Assembly (NCBI GenBank): GCA_964451935.1
Contig: CAYVKE010000002.1
Location: 13,579 to 77,578 of the forward strand
Source of the DNA: CALFXN01 sp964451935
GTDB taxonomy: Bacteria > Synergistota > Synergistia > Synergistales > Aminobacteriaceae
DNA: 64,000 nt
Direction of reading: 5' to 3'
The notes below the pieces were generated by a model. It was given only the letters and a program-made list of their open reading frames with translations, searched no databases and had not been told where the DNA came from. The translations under genes were made by a program, and so were the position numbers. Shown here one piece after another: positions 34,636 to 43,908 of this stretch (the stretch's first letter is position 1; the number at the start of each line of letters is the position of its first letter).

Positions 34636-36297
34636 CTAGAACTTCTTCAGGAACAGCGGGACGAAGAGCAACAGCGCAAACGGAGCGAACATTCCTGCCG
34701 AGCATCCGCCGCCGCCGCTGCTTCCGCCGCCGGTGACAGTCGGCGCGTGCGTGACGGTCGGGGTGACGGTCGTGGTGGGAGTCGGCGTCACCGTCGAGCT
34801 CGTCGTGAACGCCTTGAGACAGACGTTGGTGGTGGCGTCAATCATCGTCGTGTCTGACCAAGTCGTGCCGTTCCAGCTGTAAAAACTCTCTCCGGGGTTT
34901 GCGGTAGCCTTTTGAGTTCGATTAGGGACATTCGCGAATTCGGCAGGAATTGGGTACTTGTAACCGGATGTCGTAACCCTTACGACAACGGAAAAACGCT
35001 GTCCGTTCGTGAGCGCGACGGTTGGGGATATCGCGACCCTATGGTATCCGGGGTAAGGGAGCGTTCCCGTGATCGGTCCCGCAGCGAGCGTCCCCGAATC
35101 GGGATCTCCCGCCGTTACGTCGGTGTAGACATAGATTTCGTACGTGCAATCGAAATCGTTTGTATAGAAACTTGCAGCTCCGAGGTTCTCCTGGGGCCCA
35201 GCTTTAGCTCTTCCGGAGCCGGCTGTGAAGATATTGGCGAACCACGCGGTGGTGCTGTCGTTGCCGTAGTAGGTAACCAATCCTAGCGGGTCATAGTCAT
35301 AGATATAATCGAAGTCCGTTGTCGGCTGAACGACAAAAGCCGAGCCATCGCGGAGAGACGCGTCACTGTAGGACAAGTGGAAGTACCCATTATCTCCCCA
35401 ATCCGTCCCCCAGCTGTTTTTGACGATCCAGGCTCCATTGCCTGGATTGTCGGCGCTGAACAAAGCTCCGTTGAAGTTGTCGTCCCATCCGACTACAAGA
35501 ACTGCGTGGCCAGTAGCTGGTTCACCCAGGTTGTTGTTGTAATAGGTAAAGTGCGTCGAATCGTAAAATTTATCCGCCCAATCGAAGGCGATGACCACAC
35601 CACCATAAGTCATAACAGCATTTTTAATGTCAGACGCCGACGTATCATCAAAAGCTAGATAATTGACGTCTGTCAGGTGTTTCTGGTTTTGATAATCGGA
35701 CCAATCGCCCGTGGGAGTCGATGAATACGGGCAATCGGTTTCATTGACCGGTCCCGTCCAGCGCGCAAGCAACGCTGTAGACATCCATAAACTTCCACCC
35801 TGATCGAGGATCGGGTCTGAACCGACAGGCGTGAAGGAATCATCCCCCGTGTAGGCAAACCATGCCAGATGCATTTCCGAATAGTCGGGCTCGACTGCGG
35901 ACTTTGCGCCGTCCGTCTCTCCCATCAGATACGATTCAACTGCTCCGATAGCCGCGAAAGCCCAGCATGAGCCGTAGGGGTTTTGATCTTTCACAGAGGA
36001 AACCCGGCCTTCGTCAAGCAGGTTGTAGTATGTTGGAAGAATCGCTTTACTGCGTGCTTGTGTCGAAGGCGATCTGCCTTTCAAATGCGAATGATCAATA
36101 TGGGATGGAATGTAGCCTGTGGAATGCTCTCCTTGAATTGCAGCGTTTCGTCCTGTTTTGGCATTTTCAAGGTACTTCAGAAATTCGGGATTGACCGGCG
36201 CAGAACTCCCTAAAACAGCTTCTGCTGCGGAAGTGAGCGGGCATAGAACAAGCGCGAGGAGAAGAACGAATATCGAAGTGTTCCTGCGGATTTTCAC
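34636..36297 (-). CDS. Secreted C1 peptidase with lectin-like domain and Synergist-CTERM tail
   Basis: A 553-aa exported cysteine protease. Signal peptide MKIRRNTSIFVLLLALVLC with cleavage near AEA, then SSAPVNPEFLKYLENAKTG. Catalytic Cys is in YGSCWAFAAIGAVES, His in ATGHAVLVVGWDD, Asn in VKNSWGTDWGDNGYF. Lectin-like region with YEIYVYTDVTAGDPDSGTL and RFSVVVRVTTSGYKYPIP; long Thr linker (TPTTTVTPTVTHAPTVT); tail GGGGCSAGMFAPFALLLF...KKF. Its codons use visibly more A/T than those of its paralogs, especially from 34900 to 36300, which may mean a different history. AAAGGAGA precedes the start. Confidence 0.9.
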   Translation of the reverse strand: MKIRRNTSIFVLLLALVLCPLTSAAEAVLGSSAPVNPEFLKYLENAKTGRNAAIQGEHSTGYIPSHIDHSHLKGRSPSTQARSKAILPTYYNLLDEGRVSSVKDQNPYGSCWAFAAIGAVESYLMGETDGAKSAVEPDYSEMHLAWFAYTGDDSFTPVGSDPILDQGGSLWMSTALLARWTGPVNETDCPYSSTPTGDWSDYQNQKHLTDVNYLAFDDTSASDIKNAVMTYGGVVIAFDWADKFYDSTHFTYYNNNLGEPATGHAVLVVGWDDNFNGALFSADNPGNGAWIVKNSWGTDWGDNGYFHLSYSDASLRDGSAFVVQPTTDFDYIYDYDPLGLVTYYGNDSTTAWFANIFTAGSGRAKAGPQENLGAASFYTNDFDCTYEIYVYTDVTAGDPDSGTLAAGPITGTLPYPGYHRVAISPTVALTNGQRFSVVVRVTTSGYKYPIPAEFANVPNRTQKATANPGESFYSWNGTTWSDTTMIDATTNVCLKAFTTSSTVTPTPTTTVTPTVTHAPTVTGGGSSGGGGCSAGMFAPFALLLFVPLFLKKF

Positions 36298-36458
36298 GTT
36301 GCATCTCTCCTTTCAAGTCCTAAAGGGATACCTGTCGCATCCCGTAGAAATCCCCTGCTTTGTCCCCGGATAGTTGCGTTGTTCCACAACTGGATGCAAA
36401 GCGTCCTGTAGATTCTCCGCATTTTCAGAAAAACCGTTCCCGTAGAATCAGTACGATT

Positions 36459-36487
36459 ATTATACGATGTTCATCGACGAACGGGAA
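36459..36487 (-). promoter_or_regulatory. Promoter of the C1 peptidase gene at 34636-36297
   Basis: On the minus strand: TTCCCG, a 17-nt spacer and a perfect TATAAT. The spacer contains the inverted repeat CGATG-AA-CATCG, a possible operator. The leader would be about 160 nt. Confidence 0.5.
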
Positions 36488-36533
36488 GGTGTTCGATAAA
36501 GAAACTAAAGATCAAAAATGACTCAGAGGGCGA

Positions 36534-36570
36534 AAACACGACGAGCCTCCTTGTCGAAGGAGGCTCGTCG
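36534..36570 (-). terminator. Rho-independent terminator after the repeat-protein gene
   Basis: Perfect 14-bp stem CGACGAGCCTCCTT / AAGGAGGCTCGTCG with a 4-nt loop, then TGTTTT on the minus strand. Confidence 0.85.
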
Positions 36571-36612
36571 CTCGAGTTGCGGCGGATTGTTCCGGGAAAA
36601 TGTCGAAGCGCT

Positions 36613-37870
36613 TCAGGCTTCGAGGAACCAGTTCGGGATGTCGATCTTCAGAGGAACGCTCCCCTCCGCGCTCGACCGGTAATACCAGGAGAAATCCCTG
36701 TCGATGAGATATTCTCCCCCGCGGTTCTGTATGCCCGGCTGCCACACGGTCCTGTACATCGTCCCATCAATGGTCTCCCACGGACCGAAACGGAGAAATT
36801 CGAGCGATGACGCCGCAGGGGCCGGTGTTTCGCTATTCGGAAGAATTCCGTCCCACCATGAGGGCGCGTCGGCCGGCTTCAGCGTCGCGTCCCGCGCGGA
36901 ACTCAGCCGGTACCAGTTCCCCTCGTTGTCGATGAGGTACCGGGATCCGCTGATCGCAGGGCCGGGGGGTGTGACGGCGGTGTATTCCTTCCCGTCGATC
37001 GCCGTAGGTGTATTTAGCCTGTCCCTGCGACGAACTGCTTGCGAGAGTCTCGCCGTTCGGAAGGACTCTGTCCCACCAGGACGGCGCTTCAATTGCCTTT
37101 GGCTCGGCGTCCCGCGCGGATGAGAGCCGGTACCAGTTTCCGTCGCTGTCGATAAGGTATTGAGATCCGCTGATCGCAGGGCCGGGGGGTGTGGCGGCGG
37201 TGTATTCCTTCCCGTCTATCGTCGTCGTGCCGCCGTAGGTGTATGTAGGCTGTCCCTGCGACGAAATGCTCGCGAGAGTCTCGCCGTTCGGAAGGACTCT
37301 GTCCCACCAGGATGGCGCTTCAATCGCCTTCGGCTCGGCGTCCCGCATGGAAGAGAGCCGGTACCAGTTTCCTTTGCTATCGATAAGGTACTGGGATCCG
37401 CTGATCGCAGGGCCGGGGGGTGTGACGGCGGTGTATTCCTTTCCGTCTATCGTCGTCGTGCCGCCGTAGGAATACGACGACTGTCCCTGGGACGCAACGC
37501 CCAAGACCGATACAGGCGGGTTCCCCGGCCTCATCCCGCTGAACCAGTCGGGCGTCTCGACGGAACGCATCGTCGCGCCGGGGACGACGCTCTTCGCGTA
37601 CAGGTTCCCCTCCGCGTCGGCGTAGTAGGACACGCCGCGCGTCTGATAGGGCGGCGTGACGGAGCGGTACCACGTTCCGTCTTCCTGAATCCAGTCGCCG
37701 AAGCTGACGCGCTGTTGTCCGGTCATTCCGGAGAGCAGCGCTCCGAACGAAGCCGCGCCCGCCGACTGTTCCGTCGCGCTGCTTCCGCCCGAAGGCGACT
37801 TCGAAGACAATATGGACGACAACACGCCCGAAATTCTGGAAATCAGGTTTTCGTCATTCTGTATCTTCAT
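36613..37870 (-). pseudogene. Tandem-repeat protein of unknown function, interrupted by an 11-bp deletion
   Basis: Reading from ATG 37870 (AGGGAGGG six bases upstream) the product starts MKIQNDENLISRISGVLSSI, has a Ser-rich stretch and then repeats of the form W..-DGKEYTAVTPPGPAISGSQYLID..-GNWYRLSS..-APSWWD. There are about five units: a diverged first (DGTWYRSVTPPYQTRG), three near-identical 77-residue units and a diverged last (DGTMYRTVWQPGIQNRG ... IPNWFLEA). In the third identical unit 11 bp are missing near 37005-37015, which shifts the frame; the rest continues in another frame to a stop at 36613. No signal peptide or sorting tail is seen. Without the break the protein would be about 423 aa. 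Function unknown. Confidence 0.75.
36841..37500 (-). repeat. Tandem 231-bp repeats, about 2.9 copies
   Basis: The landmark GATCCGCTGATCGCAGG (plus strand) recurs at 36944, 37164 and 37395: steps of 220 and 231 bp. The 11-bp shortfall equals the deletion described for the gene. Copies are nearly identical at DNA level, so the array is young and open to slippage or recombination. Confidence 0.85.
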
Positions 37871-37980
37871 GGACATCCCTCCCTGGAGCTTTGAGACGAT
37901 GCACCGACGTTGTTTCGCTCCGCACTCTATTCTTTCATTAGTTTCGGCAACCGGGAGGCGGATGTTGAATGAAGGACGGG

Positions 37981-38703
37981 TCAGCTCTCCGCGGCCGCCT
38001 TTTTCCGTGCTTCGATAAGCGGCTTCAGACGTTCGCCCCGGACCATGAAGTACGCGCGCTCCGACACGTTCGTTGCGTGGTCTCCGACGCGGGCGAGATG
38101 CCGCGATACCCACATCAGTCCCGCGGCCCGCTGGACCACGCCGGCGTCCCCTGCCTTCTGTCCGGCCATGATTCCGGTGAGTTCGTCGAAAATCCGCTCG
38201 TCGAGAATGTCGAGCGCCTCGTCGCGCAGGCAGACCTCTTCGGCGAGCGCGGGGTCTTCCTCTTCGAACGACGTCAGCGCGTCCCGAAGCATGCCGGTGG
38301 CGATGTCCCGCATTTTCGGGATGTCGATGAGGGGTTTGAGCAGCGGATATCGGTTCAGTGCTTTCGCCCGCTTCGCGATATTGACCGCCTGGTCCCCGAC
38401 GCGCTCCAGGTCGGTGATGATCTTGAGCACGGCGAACACGAAGCGCAGGTCCTTGCGGAGCGGCTGGCGCAACGCGATGGACGAGAGGCACTCCTGGTCG
38501 ATCTCGACTTCGAGGTCGTCCACGATGTCGTCCGCTTCGATGATCCGGTCGGCGAGGGCGTTGTCCCTGCCTTCCAGGGACTGTACGGCCGAGGCGATGG
38601 CCTCCGAAACCATATTGCCCATCTTGCGCACCATTGTCAGTATCTTTTCCCGGTCCTCCTGATACAGCAGGGAGCCGATTATTTCATCTCTTCTTCCCGG
38701 CAT
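37981..38703 (-). CDS. phoU: PhoU family phosphate-signalling protein
   Basis: A 240-aa all-helical protein with two PhoU repeats. Landmarks are LSSIALRQPLRKDLRFVFAVLKIITDLERVGDQAVNIA in the first repeat and LMWVSRHLARVGDHATNVSERAYFMVRGE in the second, carrying the metal-contact residues of the family. It normally links the Pst transporter to the PhoR/PhoB sensor pair; none of these genes is adjacent here, so it could also belong to a Na/phosphate symporter system elsewhere. ATG 38703 has GAAGGAGA just upstream; longer frames do not match the family. Confidence 0.93.
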   Translation of the reverse strand: MPGRRDEIIGSLLYQEDREKILTMVRKMGNMVSEAIASAVQSLEGRDNALADRIIEADDIVDDLEVEIDQECLSSIALRQPLRKDLRFVFAVLKIITDLERVGDQAVNIAKRAKALNRYPLLKPLIDIPKMRDIATGMLRDALTSFEEEDPALAEEVCLRDEALDILDERIFDELTGIMAGQKAGDAGVVQRAAGLMWVSRHLARVGDHATNVSERAYFMVRGERLKPLIEARKKAAAES

Positions 38704-38924
38704 GCGCGTCTCCTTCTCTCGTGCGAATCTCGCGTCCAAGACTTCCGGACCGTTATGCTTTCGTAACAATTGGCATAAAATAATACCATACGGAAGCGGC
38801 GCGGGGCATCCCTCCGCAGGCGGAATGTTGCGGTCCGCATCCCGTCGCGGCCCCCCCCGAAGACGCCTTTGTGCGGTACAATTCTTCAATAACTGGTACG
38901 AACCGCGAAGAGGAGGATGAGCAT

Positions 38925-40154
38925 ATGCACAAGATGCGGATCACCCCGGAACGGCTGCTCCGGTCCCTCGACGAGATGGGGGCGGTTGGAGCGCATCCCG
39001 GGCGTCCGGGTCGGACCCGGCTTACGCTGAGCGACGAGGACCGCGCGGGCAGGGATCTCTTCGTGAAATGGCTTCGGGAGGAACGCCTCGACGTCGTTAT
39101 CGACCCGATCGGCAATATCTGCGGCGTCCGGCCCGGCAGGGATCCGAACGCCAAACCGATCGTCATGGGGTCGCACCTCGATACGGTGTGCGACGCAGGG
39201 GCGTATGACGGAGCGTTCGGCGTTCTTGCGGGGCTCGAAGTGATCCGGACGCTGAACGATCACGGCGTGGAGACGCAGCAGCCGGTCGCTGTTGCGGCCT
39301 TTACGAACGAGGAAGGCGCCCGGTTCCAGCCGGACATGATGGGTAGCCTGTACGTGTCCGGGCTTCTCGATATCGACCGCGCGTATCGCGCGATGGATGA
39401 CGACGGGATCTCCGTGCGCGAGGAGCTGGACCGGATCGGCTACTCGGGGAAGGGCAGGATCGAGGCGTCCGCGTACCTCGAACTGCACGTCGAGCAGGGG
39501 CCCGTTCTCGACAGGGAAAAGATTCAGATCGGCATCGTCCGGGGAATCCAGGGGATCTCCTGGTGGTACGGACATTTCGGCGGCGAGGCGAATCACGCGG
39601 GCACGACGCCGCTGGAGTATCGCAAAGACGCGCTGCTCGCCGCCTCGGATCTCTGCTGCGAACTGCGCGCCCTCGCGCTGGAACTCGGGAGCGGGACGGT
39701 CGCGACGATGGGGCGGATCCGTGTCGTTCCCGACGTGGTGAACGTCATTCCTTCGGAGGCGTTCTTCACGATCGACTTCCGCCAGTACGACGACGACCTG
39801 TTCGAGCGCGGGAAGCGGCGGGTCGAGGATCTGGTCCGGCGCATCGCCGAAAAGCATTGCGTTCCGTTCGAACTGGAGCAGAAGGTGGACGCGCTGCCGG
39901 TCCGTTTCCTTCCGTTCATGACGCAGGTCGTCGAGCGCGCGGCCCGGGGGCTGGATCTTTCGACGCTCTTCATGCCGAGCGGCGCGGGGCACGACGCGCA
40001 GTTCATGCACCGGGTCTGTCCGACGGCGATGATTTTCGTTCCGTCGATCGGCGGCCGGAGTCATTGCCCGGAAGAGCGCACCGAGCCGGAGGATCTGGTC
40101 AACGGCGCGAACGTGTTGCTGCGGTGCGTTCTGGAGATTATCGGGGCGTCGTAG
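38925..40154 (+). CDS. M20 family amidohydrolase (allantoate amidohydrolase / N-carbamoyl-L-amino-acid hydrolase type)
   Basis: A 409-aa cytoplasmic di-metal hydrolase of the AllC/HyuC/beta-ureidopropionase group, which splits N-carbamoyl compounds. Metal ligands are visible in GSHLDTV (His), AYDGAFG (Asp), FTNEEGARF (Glu pair), LELHVEQGPVL (His) and near the end PSIGGRSHCPEE (His). The dimerisation insert begins GIQGISWWYG and includes GEANHAGTTP with its conserved His and Asn. The start has GAGGAGG about seven bases upstream. It stands alone between phoU and the hydrogenase-like operon, but its substrate class matches the cyclic-ureide genes at 56-64 kb. Confidence 0.88.
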   Translation: MHKMRITPERLLRSLDEMGAVGAHPGRPGRTRLTLSDEDRAGRDLFVKWLREERLDVVIDPIGNICGVRPGRDPNAKPIVMGSHLDTVCDAGAYDGAFGVLAGLEVIRTLNDHGVETQQPVAVAAFTNEEGARFQPDMMGSLYVSGLLDIDRAYRAMDDDGISVREELDRIGYSGKGRIEASAYLELHVEQGPVLDREKIQIGIVRGIQGISWWYGHFGGEANHAGTTPLEYRKDALLAASDLCCELRALALELGSGTVATMGRIRVVPDVVNVIPSEAFFTIDFRQYDDDLFERGKRRVEDLVRRIAEKHCVPFELEQKVDALPVRFLPFMTQVVERAARGLDLSTLFMPSGAGHDAQFMHRVCPTAMIFVPSIGGRSHCPEERTEPEDLVNGANVLLRCVLEIIGAS

Positions 40155-40234
40155 CACCGACGGACGTTCCCGCGAACGATTTTTCGGACGAGCGCTGACA
40201 TTTTTGTTCCTTTGCGCGATAATGACAATGGTTC

Positions 40235-40263
40235 GTGACAAAGCGCCGATAAAGGCATAAAAT
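40235..40263 (+). promoter_or_regulatory. Candidate promoter of the hydrogenase-related operon
   Basis: GTGACA, a 17-nt spacer and TAAAAT, in the short A+T-rich stretch about 90 nt before the first gene. Confidence 0.5.
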
Positions 40264-40352
40264 CTCAAATCGTGCGCCCGTACGCGCGTGTCGGATTTTC
40301 GGCGGTTCGGGCGGGATTTCGATTCGGACTTCCCGGAAGGCGAGGGTGTACG

Positions 40353-42341
40353 GTGGCATTCTTTCTCCTGTTGTCGCTTCTCATGTATCTTTTTTCGGGG
40401 CTGGCGTCGCTCGCGATGGGGCGACATCCCGCGTGGGGGACGAGAATCGTTCCGTTCGGGAGCGCCGCGGCGTCGCTCTGCGCGCTCATTCCGGTCCTGT
40501 ACGTCCTTGCGGGCGGAACGCCCGTCGACCTGCGGGCCGCCTGGAGTCTGCCGGTCGGTTCGTTCCATCTGCATCTGGATCTACTCTCCGCATGGTTCGC
40601 CCTTCCCGTCATTCTCGTCTCTCCGATCGTCTCTTTTTACGGTACGGGGTATCTGCGGCGCCACGACCGTCCCCGCGAGACCGACGCGTGCGGCTTTTTC
40701 CTCCAGCTGCTCACGGGGGGGATGCTCTTCGTGCTGCTCGCGTCGGACGGACTGCTCTTCCTGCTGGCCTGGGAGATCATGTCGATGTCGGCCTTCTTCC
40801 TCGTCGTGTTCGAGCATGAAGAACACGAGGTCCAGCGGGCGGGGTGGATCTACCTGGTCGCGACGCACCTCGGGACGGCCTTTCTGTTCGCGATGTTCGT
40901 CCTGCTCGGAAGCCGGTGCGGCTCGTTCGACTTCGGCGATTTCGACGGGCTCGGCGGCGTCGCGGATGTCGTCTTCGTGCTGGCGGTTGTCGGCTTCGGG
41001 GCGAAGGCGGGCTTTTTCGGACTTCACGTCTGGCTTCCCGAGGCGCACCCTGCGGCCCCGTCGCACGTGTCGGGCCTGATGAGCGGCGTCATGATCAAGA
41101 CCGGAATCTACGGCCTGCTTCGCGTGATGGTTCTCGCAAACGACTGGCCCGCCTGGTGGGGATGGGTGCTGATCGGCATCGGCATCGCGTCCGGCCTCGG
41201 CGGCGTTATCTACGCGCTTGTGCAGCACGACCTGAAACGGCTTCTGGCCTACAGCAGCGTGGAGAATATCGGAATCATCTGTCTCGGACTCGGAATGAGC
41301 GTCTTCGGCGTTCACTCCGTCGGTCCGGTGGCGCTGTTCGCGATGGCGGGCGCGCTGCTTCACGTTCTGAACCACGCGGTGTTCAAGTCCTGCCTCTTTC
41401 TCGGCGCCGGGGCGGTCATTCAGGCCGTCGGCACACGGGAGATCGACCTGCTCGGCGGCGTGCAGAAGCGCATGCCCCGGACCGCGGCGCTCTTTCTGCT
41501 CGCGTGCGCGGCCGTGTGCGGACTTCCGCCGCTGAACGGCTTCGTCGGCGAGTTCCTGATCTATCTCGCGTCGTACTGGAGCGTGCTGCCGCAGGGGCTT
41601 CCGTCGGTGAACCCGCGCGTCGGCGGATTCGTCGTCATTTCGACGCTCGCCCTGATCGGCGGGCTCGCGGCGATGTGCTTCACGAAGGTCTACGGCGCGG
41701 TGTTCCTCGGGGAGCCGCGTTCCGGATGCGGTTCGTCCGCGACCGATCCCGGTCGGGATATGTCCGTTCCCGTGACGGTGCTCGCCGCGCTCTGCGCCGT
41801 ATTCGGCCTCGGCGGAAGCCTGCTGATGCTCCTTGTCGCTTCCGTGGCCGCCCGGATCCATCCGCTCGCGATGGCTGCGCCCGACATGGCGCCGCTGCGC
41901 GAGGCCTCCGTGTTCTATCTCAACGTCACCCTGGCCGCGCTCGTTCTGGCCGCGGCGGTCTACGGGCTGTGGCGGCTCCGGGACCGTCTTCTGGCGGGGC
42001 GCGTCGTCCGCACGGGACCGACCTGGGGGTGCGGCTATCCGCACGGAACGCCGCGAATGCAGTACACCGGGTCGTCGTTCGCGCAGCCGATTATCGCGGC
42101 CTTCCGATCCCTGCTCCGCTCCGAACTGGGCGGAGACTGGCCGGCGGGGTATCTGCCCGGACGGTCCAGCTTCATGACGCACACGCCGGGACTCTTCATG
42201 CACCGGTTCTACACGCCGCTCTTCGCTGCGTTCGCGCGCGTCGCGGTGCGGATGCGCCGGATCCAGCAGGGAGGGACGCACGTCTATGTCTTTTACGTCG
42301 TCCTCGCGCTGGTTGCGGTGCTCGTCTGGAGCCTGCTATGA
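40353..42341 (+). CDS. hyfB: Antiporter-like membrane subunit, HyfB/HycC (NuoL/M/N) family
   Basis: A 662-aa polytopic protein with about 15 hydrophobic helices, homologous to complex I antiporter-like subunits. Landmarks: LLAWEIMSMSAFFLVVFEHE near residue 130, the conserved Lys-bearing GFGAKAGFFGLHVWLPEAHP (~215), HDLKRLLAYSSVENIGI (~290) and LNHAVFKSCLFLGAG (~335). It probably moves H+ or Na+ across the membrane. GTG 40353 is the likely start (GAGGG just upstream; it gives FFLLLSLLMYLFSG as first helix). A frame opening at 40272 adds a polar extension without a ribosome site. The stop overlaps the next start (ATGA). Confidence 0.88.
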   Translation: MAFFLLLSLLMYLFSGLASLAMGRHPAWGTRIVPFGSAAASLCALIPVLYVLAGGTPVDLRAAWSLPVGSFHLHLDLLSAWFALPVILVSPIVSFYGTGYLRRHDRPRETDACGFFLQLLTGGMLFVLLASDGLLFLLAWEIMSMSAFFLVVFEHEEHEVQRAGWIYLVATHLGTAFLFAMFVLLGSRCGSFDFGDFDGLGGVADVVFVLAVVGFGAKAGFFGLHVWLPEAHPAAPSHVSGLMSGVMIKTGIYGLLRVMVLANDWPAWWGWVLIGIGIASGLGGVIYALVQHDLKRLLAYSSVENIGIICLGLGMSVFGVHSVGPVALFAMAGALLHVLNHAVFKSCLFLGAGAVIQAVGTREIDLLGGVQKRMPRTAALFLLACAAVCGLPPLNGFVGEFLIYLASYWSVLPQGLPSVNPRVGGFVVISTLALIGGLAAMCFTKVYGAVFLGEPRSGCGSSATDPGRDMSVPVTVLAALCAVFGLGGSLLMLLVASVAARIHPLAMAAPDMAPLREASVFYLNVTLAALVLAAAVYGLWRLRDRLLAGRVVRTGPTWGCGYPHGTPRMQYTGSSFAQPIIAAFRSLLRSELGGDWPAGYLPGRSSFMTHTPGLFMHRFYTPLFAAFARVAVRMRRIQQGGTHVYVFYVVLALVAVLVWSLL

Positions 42342-43261
42342 TCGCCGATTTCTTCGCCGCGCTTTTCGGCGTGACGCTTGCGCTGATTCTCGCGCCGTTC
42401 CTGCGGACGCTCATCAACCGGACGAAGGCGCGCATGGCCGGACGGCAGGGGCCTCCGCTGCTCCAGCCCTACTGGAGCCTCGCGCGGTTGCTTCGCAAGG
42501 GCGCGGTGTACAGCACGACGACGACATGGATGTTCCGGGCCGGGCCGGTCGTCACGCTGGCGACGATGTTCGGCGCGCTCTGCCTGGTCCCGTTCGGGGG
42601 GAACCCTGCGCTGCTGCATTTCGAAGGCGACGTTCTGCTGATGGCGTATCTTCTCGCCCTCGGGCGTTTCTTCACGATTCTGGCCGCGCTCGACACGGGG
42701 TCGAGCTTCGAGGGGATGGGCGCGAACCGCGAGGCGTTTTTCTCGGCGCTGAGCGAGCCGGCGCTGTTGCTCGGCGTGGCCGGGCTCGGCGCGATCACCG
42801 GAAGCGTATCGCTCAGCGGAATCTACGGACGCCTCGGGAACTCGGCGTTTCTGGGCTCGCACCTTCCGGCGATAATCTTCATCCTGGCCGCGTTCGTGAT
42901 CGTCTACCTGACGGAGAACGCGCGAATCCCGGTGGACGACCCGACGACGCACCTCGAACTCACGATGATCCACGAGGTCATGGTCCTCGATCACTGCGGC
43001 GTCGACCTCGCGTTCATCGAGTACGCCGGGGCGCTCAAGCTCTGGGTGCTCGGCCTGCTGATCACGGGAATCGTCTTCCCGGTCTCGACCGGATCTTTCT
43101 GGATGGACGCGGGCGCGACGCTGGCCTGCATGGCCGTGCTCCAGATCTGCGTGGGGCTCGTCGAGTCCCTGATGGCCCGGCTGAAAATGGGTCGCGTGCC
43201 CCTGCTGCTGGGAATCGCGTTCGTGATGTCGACCCTCTGGATCATGTGGGTGGTGAGGTGA
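42338..43261 (+). CDS. hyfC: Membrane subunit, HyfC/HycD (NuoH-like) family
   Basis: A 307-aa subunit with about eight helices, counterpart of NuoH and of HycD/HyfC. Landmarks are RMAGRQGPPLLQPYWSLARL (the conserved cytoplasmic loop), GSSFEGMGANREAF and ENARIPVDDPTTHLELTMIHE, whose charged residues line the quinone-like cavity and the entry to the ion path in related complexes. Intact acidic residues suggest a functional coupling module. Confidence 0.92.
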   Translation: MIADFFAALFGVTLALILAPFLRTLINRTKARMAGRQGPPLLQPYWSLARLLRKGAVYSTTTTWMFRAGPVVTLATMFGALCLVPFGGNPALLHFEGDVLLMAYLLALGRFFTILAALDTGSSFEGMGANREAFFSALSEPALLLGVAGLGAITGSVSLSGIYGRLGNSAFLGSHLPAIIFILAAFVIVYLTENARIPVDDPTTHLELTMIHEVMVLDHCGVDLAFIEYAGALKLWVLGLLITGIVFPVSTGSFWMDAGATLACMAVLQICVGLVESLMARLKMGRVPLLLGIAFVMSTLWIMWVVR

Positions 43262-43265
43262 AACG

Positions 43266-43904
43266 ATGATCGATCAGCTCGTCATTGCGCTGCTCTTGCT
43301 CGTCAATCTGCGAATGTTTGGGACGTCCCGCGTGGACAGCCTGATTCGCGGGGTCGCCCTGCAGGCGTTCCTTCTCGTCTGCCTCGCGGTGCTTTCGCGC
43401 GAGGGGGCCGTGTCGTGGAAAACATGGGGCTTCCTGTCCGTCACGGGGCTCGTCAAGTGCGTTGTTTTGCCCGTTATGATGACGCGCGCGCTCCGGTCCG
43501 CCGGAATCCGCCGCGAGGTGGAGCCTCTCGTCGGGTATCGCGTGTCGCTGTTCATCGGACTGATCGTCACGGGGTTCTCCATCTGGGCCGCCGTGCAGCT
43601 TCCGATGCCGCACGGCGCCGCCGATCCGCTTGTGGTGGCGACGGCCCTGATCTCCATGATTACGGGGCTCTTCCTGATCGTGGCGCGGCGGAAGGCGATC
43701 TCCCAGGCCATCGGCTACCTCGCGATGGAGAACGGCATCTATGTTCTCGCCCCGGCGCTCGCGGTCCACGGGCCGCTGATCGTCGAGACGGGCGTTCTGC
43801 TGGACGTCTTCGTCGGCGTCTTTATCATGGGCGTCATCATCCTGCATATCCGGCAGGAGTTCAAACATATCGATATCGACCGACTTTCCGAATTGAGGGA
43901 CTGA
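43266..43904 (+). CDS. hyfE: Membrane subunit, HyfE (NuoK-containing) family
   Basis: A 212-aa hydrophobic protein with about six helices. The order of genes and the segment QAIGYLAMENGIYVLAPAL with its membrane Glu identify it as HyfE-like, the NuoK homologue. GAGGTGA overlaps the end of hyfC and sits five bases before the ATG. The C-terminus (FKHIDIDRLSELRD) is soluble. Confidence 0.85.
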   Translation: MIDQLVIALLLLVNLRMFGTSRVDSLIRGVALQAFLLVCLAVLSREGAVSWKTWGFLSVTGLVKCVVLPVMMTRALRSAGIRREVEPLVGYRVSLFIGLIVTGFSIWAAVQLPMPHGAADPLVVATALISMITGLFLIVARRKAISQAIGYLAMENGIYVLAPALAVHGPLIVETGVLLDVFVGVFIMGVIILHIRQEFKHIDIDRLSELRD

Positions 43905-43908
43905 TCGC

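Larger units (their letters stand above)
36298..36612. other. Intergenic region holding a promoter and a terminator
   Basis: A+T-rich leader of the peptidase gene at its left and the terminator of the repeat-protein gene at its right (36534-36570). No coding frame is convincing. Confidence 0.6.

Noticed and set aside
36841..37500. CRISPR array
   Set aside because: Repeats are 231 bp, coding and adjacent without spacers.
36833..38491. 552-aa minus-strand frame reaching across phoU
   Set aside because: Only the part from 37870 on is the repeat protein; the upstream part is a shadow of phoU in another frame.
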